A DNA stretch of 64,000 nucleotides from Saprospiraceae bacterium. Its GTDB lineage: Bacteria; Bacteroidota; Bacteroidia; Chitinophagales; Saprospiraceae. Location of the stretch: positions 167,405 through 231,404 of the forward strand of contig JAHDEC010000004.1 in NCBI GenBank assembly GCA_020629035.1, given 5' to 3'. Made by a program: the position numbers and the translations under genes. Below, piece by piece: positions 56,750-64,000 of this stretch (position 1 is the first letter of the stretch; each line of letters starts with the position of its first letter). The notes beneath the pieces were generated by a model. It saw only the letters and a program-made list of their open reading frames with translations, was not told where the DNA came from and ran no database searches.

Positions 56750-57652
56750 TTAGAAGTACCCTTGTTTTTTTCTGTCTTCCATACTTGTCTCACTTCGCTT
56801 ATCATCGGTTCTACCTCCTCTTTCTGTCATCCTGGTGGTTGCTATTTCATCTATGATATCTTCAACGGTAGTTGCATTAGATCTCCAAACTCCAGTACAT
56901 GTTACATCACCTATCGTACGGCACCTTACCATTTCAGTAAATACCTCTTCGCCTGGTTTTTTAGGAATGTGAACACTGTCTGCTAGCAATGTACCTTCTC
57001 TTTCAAATACTGCACGCTCATGGGCAAAATACAATGATGGTAAGTCCACTTTTTCCATAGCGATGTATTGCCACACATCTAATTCTGTCCAGTTACTAAT
57101 GGGGAATACTCGGAAGTGTTCGCCCATTTTATGCTTCGCGTTAAACAAATTCCATAGTTCAGGTCGTTGATTCTTTGGGTCCCATTGACCAAAATCATCT
57201 CTGTGTGAAAATATACGCTCCTTAGCTCTTGCTTTTTCTTCATCTCTTCGCGCACCTCCTAAAGCTGCATCGAATTTACCTTTTTCCAATTCATCAAGTA
57301 AAACAGCCGTTTGTAAGCCATTTCTACTTGCGTTTATTCCTGTTTCTTCAGTCACCAATCCTGACTTAATTGCTTCATCAACAGATCCAACGATTAATTT
57401 GGCTCCTGTTTTTTCAATTAATTCATCTCTAAATCGAATGGTTTCGTCAAAGTTGTGACCTGTATCAATATGTAAAAAAGAAAAAGGCACTTTAGCTGGG
57501 TAAAACGCTTTGTAAGCTAAGTGTGCTATGAGGATAGAATCTTTTCCACCTGAAAACATCAATACTGGGTTTTCAAATTTAGCAGCAACTTCTCTCAGAA
57601 TAAAAATTGATTCTGACTCCAATTCCTGGAGGTGATTCATGTGATAATCCAT
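56750..57652 (-). CDS. cysD: Sulfate adenylyltransferase subunit 2
   Basis: A 300-residue PP-loop enzyme that adenylates sulfate with ATP. Motifs: MFSGGKDSILIAH (about 33-45), HIDTGHNFDET (about 61-71), GARRDEEKARAKERIFS (about 137-153) and GRTDDKRSETSMEDRKKQGYF at the C-terminus, the normal CysD end. It starts 6 bp after cysC and works with CysN. An ATG four codons in (MNHLQELE) is an alternative start. Confidence 0.96.
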   Translation of the reverse strand: MDYHMNHLQELESESIFILREVAAKFENPVLMFSGGKDSILIAHLAYKAFYPAKVPFSFLHIDTGHNFDETIRFRDELIEKTGAKLIVGSVDEAIKSGLVTEETGINASRNGLQTAVLLDELEKGKFDAALGGARRDEEKARAKERIFSHRDDFGQWDPKNQRPELWNLFNAKHKMGEHFRVFPISNWTELDVWQYIAMEKVDLPSLYFAHERAVFEREGTLLADSVHIPKKPGEEVFTEMVRCRTIGDVTCTGVWRSNATTVEDIIDEIATTRMTERGGRTDDKRSETSMEDRKKQGYF

Positions 57653-57658
57653 ACTATA

Positions 57659-58261
57659 CTATTTTGCTCCGATAAATGGAGCTATTTTTTTGTAAACTAA
57701 TTGAACAGATTCTTCTAGTGAAAGAACATCTGTCTTTATTTCTAAAAATGGATTTTCAGGAGCTTCAAATGGTGAATCAATTCCCGTGAAACCCTTTATT
57801 TCGCCATTTCTTGCTTTCTTATATAATCCTTTTACATCTCTTGCTTCACAAACTTCTAGTGGAGCATTGATGTAAACTTCTAAAAAATCGTCTTCTCCAA
57901 TAATTGATTTTGCCTTTCCCCTGATTTCCTTTGTCGGGCTTACAAAACTATTTATACAAATCATTCCTGCCCCTACAAATAGTTTTGACACCTCTGAAAT
58001 CCGTCGAATGTTTTCCTTACGATCCTCTAAACTAAATCCAAGATTGTTGTTGATCCCTATCCGAGTATTATCTCCATCCAGCACTTGAGTTAAGTAACCT
58101 TCATTAAATAGGAGTCTCTCTAAGCCTTGGGCAACCGTACTTTTACCTGAACCTGACAGTCCAGTCATCCAAATTACTTTTGCTTTTTGGTTGAGAAAAT
58201 TCTCTTTATCAGCACGACTTAAAAGTCGATCAAATATTGGGTGTATATTAGCTGTTTTCAT
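57659..58261 (-). CDS. cysC: Adenylylsulfate kinase
   Basis: A 200-residue kinase that turns adenosine 5'-phosphosulfate into PAPS, the donor for sulfotransferases. The P-loop is GLSGSGKSTVAQGL (about 34-47); the DGDNTRIGIN segment and the INSFVSPTKEIR segment (catalytic Ser) follow. First gene of the sulfation/polysaccharide locus. A CATCTTTGC box (one mismatch to TAnnTTTG) ends 8 bp before the start, and the 250-bp region upstream carries inverted repeats. Confidence 0.95.
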   Translation of the reverse strand: MKTANIHPIFDRLLSRADKENFLNQKAKVIWMTGLSGSGKSTVAQGLERLLFNEGYLTQVLDGDNTRIGINNNLGFSLEDRKENIRRISEVSKLFVGAGMICINSFVSPTKEIRGKAKSIIGEDDFLEVYINAPLEVCEARDVKGLYKKARNGEIKGFTGIDSPFEAPENPFLEIKTDVLSLEESVQLVYKKIAPFIGAK

Positions 58262-58518
58262 AAAGGGTGCAAAGATGCTTCAATATTCTTTCTGACCCTA
58301 ATTTTTATGGGTGTTTTAAGACATAAAATCTTATGTAATATGTTAGGCTTCGCCCATTTAGGGTCGCAGGGATTCCTACAGTTTTATGAAGTATGATTAA
58401 ACATTAGCAGTAATGTTTAAATTATTTTGAATGTTCCTTGAAGCTGAACAATTTGTGTAATATAAAGATATTATTCTTTTACTTAGGTGCAACAAAAAAA
58501 GAAGGTGAATGCATCGTT
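58262..58518. promoter_or_regulatory. Regulatory region upstream of cysC with inverted repeats
   Basis: This 257-bp gene-free stretch contains: a CATCTTTGC box at 58269-58277 (minus strand) that may be the cysC promoter; ACATAAAATCTTATGT at 58321-58336 (6-bp arms, loop of 4); a relatively GC-rich segment at 58341-58380 with GGCTTCGCC and complementary ends; and TTAAACATTA-GCAG-TAATGTTTAA at 58397-58420, a perfect 10-bp inverted repeat. These may be operators or a structured leader. No ORF seen. Confidence 0.5.
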
Positions 58519-60012
58519 TTAATCTACCAGCAACAACTTCTCTACACCCAATAACTGTTTATTTTCCCATACTTCTACAAAATAGATTCCACTTGGATAT
58601 GCTGATACATCGATGCTGCTGTGGCTTGATCCTTCAAAACTTGCGACTAAATCTCCTTTCAAATCCAGTAAATTATAACGAATAAATCCAGTGCTTTCTG
58701 CTAACTCAAGATGCACTCTATCGCTGCTTGGGTTTGGATACATCTTTATTTGGATTTGCGGTGCAGGTTCTTCGTCTGTATAGGTCAAAAATTGGGGGAT
58801 TACTTCTAAACCACAATCATTCTCATTTTCATTAAAACAGCCGTCTGAGCCTACCTTCAATATCCAAAAATCTCGCTCCGCACCAGACATCGCTTCTTGT
58901 TGCAAACTGCCTGTCGCAACTATATCTCCCGTAGGTAATTCTCGAACACATGACAGAAATCCATCCAATCGGCCTCCTTCTCCATAGGCGATGTAATGAC
59001 GCTCCCAAACTAATGTTCCATCCGAAGAATAACGCATGATAAATCCTACATCGATCGAATCATCTCCTTCGTATTCTCCACTCATTAATACATCATCGTT
59101 AGCACAAGTCGTCATTTCCCCAAAATTGTAATTTGATATTTGCTGTAGTGAATCTTGTCTAACTGTTGTTTGCCACAAACTGTCTCCTACCGAGGATACC
59201 CCTCGTAATGAATACAATTCCCTCAAGTTAATTAAATCATCGATTATCTCTTCATTCATTACAAAGCCATCCGATTGTAAGCCATAAAAAGGTGGGTCAC
59301 TTTGGTAAGGTATGTGATGTAATTCTTCCGTCTCTTTAGTGTCAAAATCATACTTTACCAACCAATAATCATCTGAGTCTGTCAAAAAACTGGTACTACT
59401 GCATATAAAATATAAAAACCCATCTACGCCTTCTTGCAACTGGTATATTTGATTGAAATTATCTTTTCGATAGTCTAAGTGATCTATATAATTGCCCCGC
59501 TTATCCATAATGTGTATATAGCCTGGACCATCCCAGGCATCTTCAATTACCCCTCCTGATCCATAGACTAGTATATTTTCTTTATAGAGAATGTGTCCGA
59601 ATGGTGCCATCGATCTTCCTTCTGGTAAAGCCGACTCAAAATAACTCAAGCTATCTCCTGTCTCAGCAGATATTATATATTGTCTTAAAGTATTGAAAGC
59701 TCCTTCAACAAAACTAATTCCACCTATAAATACAGAATCATTTTGTACTAATACATTCTCCCAGTTTAAAGGTTGAAAAGGTGAAAACCTTCGTTGCCAT
59801 TGTAAAGAACCTTCAAAATCAAACTTATATAATTCAATACAATTGGTCGTAAGGTCTTCACATCTTAAGCCCGAGGTACAATAGATAGACTCATCATCAA
59901 TGTACATACCTAATCCTCTTTCATATGAAACATCTACTTCATCAAAGGTTAATGAGAAGTTTTGCGCAAAGAAAGTACTTGGAATAATTAATAGGCAAAT
60001 TAAAGCTCGCAT
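58519..60012 (-). CDS. T9SS-secreted protein with propeller-like repeats
   Basis: A 497-residue protein with a signal peptide (residues 1-16) and a C-terminal type A sorting domain (MYPNPSSDRVHLE... ending VEKLLLVD). The middle has repeated blocks with W/Y and D-rich turns, suggestive of a beta-propeller. No enzymatic motif. The gene begins 13 bp downstream of the terminator of the preceding gene. It is not part of the polysaccharide operon by function, although on the same strand. Confidence 0.85.
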   Translation of the reverse strand: MRALICLLIIPSTFFAQNFSLTFDEVDVSYERGLGMYIDDESIYCTSGLRCEDLTTNCIELYKFDFEGSLQWQRRFSPFQPLNWENVLVQNDSVFIGGISFVEGAFNTLRQYIISAETGDSLSYFESALPEGRSMAPFGHILYKENILVYGSGGVIEDAWDGPGYIHIMDKRGNYIDHLDYRKDNFNQIYQLQEGVDGFLYFICSSTSFLTDSDDYWLVKYDFDTKETEELHHIPYQSDPPFYGLQSDGFVMNEEIIDDLINLRELYSLRGVSSVGDSLWQTTVRQDSLQQISNYNFGEMTTCANDDVLMSGEYEGDDSIDVGFIMRYSSDGTLVWERHYIAYGEGGRLDGFLSCVRELPTGDIVATGSLQQEAMSGAERDFWILKVGSDGCFNENENDCGLEVIPQFLTYTDEEPAPQIQIKMYPNPSSDRVHLELAESTGFIRYNLLDLKGDLVASFEGSSHSSIDVSAYPSGIYFVEVWENKQLLGVEKLLLVD

Positions 60013-60024
60013 AGGATGTTTTTT

Positions 60025-60054
60025 AAAAAGTTGAAGAGCATCTAGCCCTTCAAC
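60025..60054 (-). terminator. Intrinsic terminator between the two T9SS genes
   Basis: On the minus strand GTTGAAGGGC (from 60054) pairs with GCTCTTCAAC (to 60030), ten pairs including one G-U, with loop TAGAT, and is followed by TTTTT (60025-60029). It ends transcription of the 60066-63155 gene. Confidence 0.85.
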
Positions 60055-60061
60055 AAATATA
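60054..60061 (-). promoter_or_regulatory. -7 promoter box TATATTTG overlapping the terminator
   Basis: On the minus strand TATATTTG fits TAnnTTTG and touches the 5' base of the terminator stem. A start site from it would lie inside the hairpin and give the downstream T9SS gene its own promoter. No clear -33 box. Confidence 0.4.
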
Positions 60062-60065
60062 AACT

Positions 60066-63000
60066 TTAAAGTTTTGTAAATTTCTCTAAATGAAAAATTT
60101 CACCTCCTGATGTCACTTTCACAATATAAATTCCAGCTGGAATATCGATCAAATCAATTTTGCATTCATCAGTATCAAGCAAATTTTGTCTGGCAATAAC
60201 ATGTCCTTGCATAGTCACAATTTGAACTATTGATTGTTTTAGCTTTGTACTAAATAATAAGTTCAATTGGTCTTGTACAGGGTTTGGTTGAATCTGCACA
60301 TTGAATGTCTCGTCTTTTTCCCTAGTCTTAGTGTCATGAACAAGTTCAGGATCTGGCAAAAAGATAGATTCTTCGGTAATTATATGCCACAATGATCTAG
60401 CATAAGCAGCATAAGGATGCGTCTTGTGCGCTATGGTATAAATTAAATCCAATTCATTTTGACTGGCAACAAAATTGGATCGATCACACAGTCTTCTTGA
60501 ATTGATTGATTGTATAGCAGTATAATCTTGAATTTCTTCTCTCACTGGAATAAAACTATTTAACCACATTTGGGCCCCACTACAATCATCACATTCTAAT
60601 AATACTGATAAAGCTTTAATTCTTAACTTATTATCAGTTTGTCTGTCGTACAATAAAAAAGCTTTTGTGCAATCGCCTGCTGTCAATAAGCTATCAACAT
60701 ATTCTTTAAGTGCCACATTCAAACATTTTTTTAATCTCGACAATTGAAGACCTGGTTGTGATGTATTCGTTGAGTCTTGCTCGATCGATGCTATCTCTAT
60801 TTCAATGGTTTGAATCAATGAATCCATATTCATTGATTCTGTATCAAAAACACATAAATTACCATCATCGTCATTTGGCGGGCCTGAAGGCTCCATACAA
60901 ATAATTGGGGTCGCTGCGTTAGATAACGCCTTAAAGATGGGGTTTAAATCATTAGCTCTTTGACATTCATCTCCTTCTCCTAAAGGTGGTTCCCAGTAAA
61001 TAAAAGAAACCTCCATGTTTTGTGCCCAAACATCTAAAGCCCCATCATGGCTAAAACAATTAGAAGCAGAACGTTGCATTAAACCTATCTCGTCATCAAT
61101 ATTGGCTTCATTTAATAAAACATCTACCTTTTCAGTCTCATAAAAGCAATTTATATCAAAGTCTTTATCCTCATTATTATGAGAAAGAATTATTCCATAT
61201 ACTGTATTTGTATATACATTTTCATGAATTGCACTGGTTCCATTTCCTGTGGATTGCAGATTATTTGCTTGCCTATCAATATCGGTAAATGTATTTCTTT
61301 TAATGCTAAAAGTATTTTTACCATTCATATAAATTCCAACAGTAGAGTTTGAACAACTATTATGGTAAATATCATTGGCATGATCAGCACCAACAAAATG
61401 CATATCAATATAATTATGTTGAAATAAATTTCCTGAGCCAGATTCAAGGCCAATTCTATTAATATTAGTGACTGGGATTATGGAGTTATCTATATAAACT
61501 CCATAGTTGTTTCCTAAAAATAAAGTGTTGTCAAATATAGATATAGTGCCTTCTTCAGAATAAACACCATCCTCACTCATGTTAATTATATTACAGTCAA
61601 TAATTTCAACACCATGGTTGTTCCATAGAGAAATACCATAGCGCCCATTTTGCATTGTTGTATTAATAAATTGGCTTTTATCATTGGAAAAAGGATAAAA
61701 TTCAACTGCCCGATCATTATCATAAAATCTAGCATTATCACAAAAGACGAGACCACCATATTTGGATTTATCGGACCCATTCATTCCTCTGGCAAAAATA
61801 GCTGAACTGGCGTTTTCAATTGTTCCTAGCAAATCCACAACAACAACTCCAGCATCATTGGCATTTAAAAATGCCAAAGGGTTATCAGGTTGATTGATCC
61901 CATTCCCTTCTACCATAATACCTCTCCAATCGTCTCCACAACTTGTAATTAAACCACCATGAACCCACAAACGAGCACCTCTCTCAACTAAAATGTATGC
62001 ATCTTCATTCATTGACAAAGATCCTGTTAGTAATAATTCTGCTCCTGTTTCTACAATTACATTTCCTTGGATAAACTCATTGGTTGAAATTTCTGTTTGA
62101 TTTCCACTCTCTATCACCAAATTAGCTTGATTTGCGCTGAATTGCTGAGTAAAACTTGTGGTTCCACTGGATAAAAACTCTATGATCTCACCTCCAGGAA
62201 TTTGGTCTTCGTCGATATTAATTTCAATACTAAAGTCAAAATTATAATAAGGAATCTCAACATATTTTCCATTAAAAGGAATGGACTCGTGTAATAAGCC
62301 CGCTTCATTAAAAACATCAACGGTTCCAAATATGAATTCAGCATCTAAACTACAATCGATTCGCTCCATGCTTATTCCTATTTTCTTTTCACACGTTCCA
62401 TTATTATCAAATGCTATGGTTTCGATATTTGTCACCTCTAGAGTTACAAAAAAATTATTACAGGAAATTTCAAGATTGTCGATGAATAGCATTTTTGGCC
62501 CAGCCGCTGGAATTGAAGGGTTTATTGGACTATTTGTTGTGTTTTTATGACGTAAATATATTTGTGTAAACGATTGTTGTAGTGCATCTATTTCAAAATC
62601 AAAATTTGATGAAATGTTTTGCCATGAGTCATTCTCATTGAATACTAAATTCAAGATTTCAGAAGTTGTTCCATTTGCAAAAATTCCATTTTCATTTTGT
62701 AAATCATTGGAAAAACCAATTTCCACAAAAGATTGAAGACTTTGTGTTGCATGTAAATAATCATAAAACACATCAAAAGAAATATCATAAGACATGTTTT
62801 CTTTCTTATCAAATTCGATTACTATTCCGCTGTACCGTCCATAAGGAGGGTCTATATCATCCGATTCAAAAAGGTTTACTAAGTTTAAGCAGCCTTTTCC
62901 AAATGGTTCTGGGTAATTAAAAGTTCCTTGGACATTATTACAATCTTCTCCATAAATTGATGGAACTCCTTGCATAGCAAAAATCCCTTCGATACAGCCA

Positions 63001-63155
63001 TTGTAAAAATGTTGGTCAATATCGTTTATGCAATTCATTTCGCAACCCCCAATGTTATTAAAACCAGAAGACCAATTTTGTTGTGAAATCAAAGAATGTG
63101 CTGTTAAATAAAAAACTGCCAACAAGAAGTTTTTAATTAATTTGTAAAATTTCAT
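60066..63155 (-). CDS. Large T9SS-secreted right-handed beta-helix protein
   Basis: A 1029-residue protein with a signal peptide (residues 1-24), an N-terminal domain with paired cysteines (about 35-235) that resembles a carbohydrate-binding or jelly-roll domain, a right-handed parallel beta-helix (about 345-700, with runs such as GVYSEEGTISIFDNTLFLGN and NDIYHNSCSNSTVGIYMNGK), a helical cysteine-rich region (about 800-930), and a C-terminal type A sorting domain (IQPNPVQDQLNLLFS...). Parallel helices of this type bind or cleave polysaccharides or act as adhesins; no catalytic set is visible. Confidence 0.85.
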   Translation of the reverse strand: MKFYKLIKNFLLAVFYLTAHSLISQQNWSSGFNNIGGCEMNCINDIDQHFYNGCIEGIFAMQGVPSIYGEDCNNVQGTFNYPEPFGKGCLNLVNLFESDDIDPPYGRYSGIVIEFDKKENMSYDISFDVFYDYLHATQSLQSFVEIGFSNDLQNENGIFANGTTSEILNLVFNENDSWQNISSNFDFEIDALQQSFTQIYLRHKNTTNSPINPSIPAAGPKMLFIDNLEISCNNFFVTLEVTNIETIAFDNNGTCEKKIGISMERIDCSLDAEFIFGTVDVFNEAGLLHESIPFNGKYVEIPYYNFDFSIEINIDEDQIPGGEIIEFLSSGTTSFTQQFSANQANLVIESGNQTEISTNEFIQGNVIVETGAELLLTGSLSMNEDAYILVERGARLWVHGGLITSCGDDWRGIMVEGNGINQPDNPLAFLNANDAGVVVVDLLGTIENASSAIFARGMNGSDKSKYGGLVFCDNARFYDNDRAVEFYPFSNDKSQFINTTMQNGRYGISLWNNHGVEIIDCNIINMSEDGVYSEEGTISIFDNTLFLGNNYGVYIDNSIIPVTNINRIGLESGSGNLFQHNYIDMHFVGADHANDIYHNSCSNSTVGIYMNGKNTFSIKRNTFTDIDRQANNLQSTGNGTSAIHENVYTNTVYGIILSHNNEDKDFDINCFYETEKVDVLLNEANIDDEIGLMQRSASNCFSHDGALDVWAQNMEVSFIYWEPPLGEGDECQRANDLNPIFKALSNAATPIICMEPSGPPNDDDGNLCVFDTESMNMDSLIQTIEIEIASIEQDSTNTSQPGLQLSRLKKCLNVALKEYVDSLLTAGDCTKAFLLYDRQTDNKLRIKALSVLLECDDCSGAQMWLNSFIPVREEIQDYTAIQSINSRRLCDRSNFVASQNELDLIYTIAHKTHPYAAYARSLWHIITEESIFLPDPELVHDTKTREKDETFNVQIQPNPVQDQLNLLFSTKLKQSIVQIVTMQGHVIARQNLLDTDECKIDLIDIPAGIYIVKVTSGGEIFHLEKFTKL

Positions 63156-63484
63156 AAAAAGCGTTTTTAATGAATAAATAGCTCTACCTAAATTCCTTGA
63201 AAAATTTATTAAATCATAATTTTTATTAATCGGTAAATAACTTCCTTTTAACTAAAAGCGCCTTTCTTGATCTTGTTCGCTTCTTAAAAGCTTGTCTTGG
63301 TTGTGATTCATCCTTAAGAAAAAATTGACTATAAATTTTGCATCTTTTAAAACTTACTTTATTAAAAGCAACAACCATTCCGTCTTCGCATTTTTATAAC
63401 CGTTAGTTGTTTTGTGGTAAAATAAAATTTTGTATAGAAATACTTCTTCTAAATTAAGATTCACCTGAAAATTAAATAATGTTG
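63156..63484. other. AT-rich non-coding region between T9SS gene and NusG-like gene
   Basis: No coding frame stands out on either strand. On the minus strand a TTG followed after 17 bp by TAAGTTTT is a weak promoter candidate for the large T9SS gene, leaving a long 5' leader. I see no further recognisable element. Confidence 0.4.
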
Positions 63485-64000
63485 TTAGGCAACTTGTAGA
63501 GGAACAAAGTGCAAGTCAGCTGGATTTATAATCAATTTAATATGACATTGAATCGAATCCAAACTCACTATAAATTCTCTTTTATTTTTCACTCCGATTA
63601 GGGTGCCTTTAATACCTGTCAGTGCTCCACTTGCTATTTCTACAGCTTCGCCGATTATAGAAGCAGAAGGCATGACTGCTAGATCGACCAATTCACCAGT
63701 AATCCTTTTTAACCACTCTATTTCGTGGGTTTTTACTGTCGGCATTTCTTTTCCAATCCTTACAAAACCCAATACATGTTGCGTATTTAACACCTTAATC
63801 CTTTCCTTTTGGCTAATGCATACAAAAGCATAATTGCTCAAGAGTGGATAATGATGGGTTTTAGTTTTACGCTGATATTTCTTGGTTTTAGTAAGCATTG
63901 GTGTGTATGCGTCAATATCTTTAGCCAATAAGTGATCGACTACTCTTTTCTCGCATTTGTAGCGAGTGTATATAGCATACCAATATTTGTTACTAGGATT
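63485..64000 (-). CDS. NusG/UpxY-like transcription antiterminator (5' end off the right edge)
   Basis: The frame is open to the window edge and gives 171 residues. The first residues visible (KYWYAIYTRYKCEKRVVDHL) are the NusG N-terminal (NGN) domain start, so little is missing. The NGN domain continues with PLLSNYAFVCISQKER and VLGFVRIG, and a C-terminal KOW-like domain (about 115-171) contains GTLIGVKNKREFIVSLDSI. This is the RfaH/UpxY/LoaP-type paralogue rather than core NusG, which is larger and lies in the rpl cluster. Such proteins allow RNA polymerase to read through long capsule or exopolysaccharide operons. Here the glycan locus lies 5.7 kb downstream on the same strand. Confidence 0.87.
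   Translation of the reverse strand, partial: NPSNKYWYAIYTRYKCEKRVVDHLLAKDIDAYTPMLTKTKKYQRKTKTHHYPLLSNYAFVCISQKERIKVLNTQHVLGFVRIGKEMPTVKTHEIEWLKRITGELVDLAVMPSASIIGEAVEIASGALTGIKGTLIGVKNKREFIVSLDSIQCHIKLIINPADLHFVPLQVA

Noticed and set aside
1..64000. CRISPR arrays, insertion sequences, integrases and phage genes.
   Set aside because: No direct-repeat/spacer pattern, transposase or recombinase frame was seen anywhere in the window.

Overview
The window is a 64 kb piece of a low-GC Bacteroidota chromosome. Evidence: three complete secreted proteins end in type IX secretion (T9SS) sorting domains; there are a DUF2723 membrane protein, a LytTR/LytS pair, a bacterial PcrB-type prenyl-glyceryl phosphate synthase, an UpxY/NusG-like antiterminator, and repeated -7 promoter boxes of the Bacteroidota form TAnnTTTG (several exactly TACCTTTGC). 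Shine-Dalgarno sequences are mostly absent. I cannot fix the genus; a free-living, probably aquatic member of Saprospiria, Flavobacteriia or a related class would fit.

Left part (1-37.5 kb) is mostly housekeeping and metabolism. It opens with the 5' part of a secreted protease gene (1-377), then a tRNA-Asn with a truncated tRNA copy just upstream, an AlkB-type monooxygenase, mnmG, a three-gene unit (DUF2723, rpiB, M28 peptidase), nadB, a tRNA-queuosine mannosyltransferase-like gene coupled to a second glycosyltransferase, lgt, mtaB and rlmF. Two acyl-CoA mutases diverge from one 79-bp region: a fused IcmF-type mutase/G-protein, and a methylmalonyl-CoA mutase in which small and large subunits form one chain. 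There follow two serine beta-lactamase-fold hydrolases, a nitrilase, a LytS/LytTR two-component system, a secreted ankyrin protein, a T9SS propeller protein, and the coupled pcrB-rsgA-ribA run with an extra 54-codon membrane-protein gene.

Middle part (37.5-58.3 kb) is one 20.7-kb minus-strand polysaccharide locus. It starts with cysC, cysD and cysN (sulfate to PAPS) and continues without a break into two flippases, four distinct sulfotransferases, a polysaccharide deacetylase, an O-antigen ligase/polymerase-like protein, glycosyltransferases, GDP-mannose and UDP-ManNAc precursor genes, an epimerase, a PIG-L deacetylase and a WbqC-like protein. No sulfite-forming or sulfite-reducing gene is present in the window. 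I infer that the locus builds a sulfated surface or exported glycan with its own PAPS supply. A second promoter (near 45.68 kb) probably divides it into two transcription units. One glycosyltransferase has an intact N-terminus but no ATG/GTG/TTG start; it appears to start at an ATT overlapping the previous stop codon.

Right part (58.3-64 kb) holds a regulatory region with strong inverted repeats, two T9SS cargo genes separated by a clear intrinsic terminator, and a NusG/UpxY-like antiterminator that runs off the right edge on the same strand as the polysaccharide locus.
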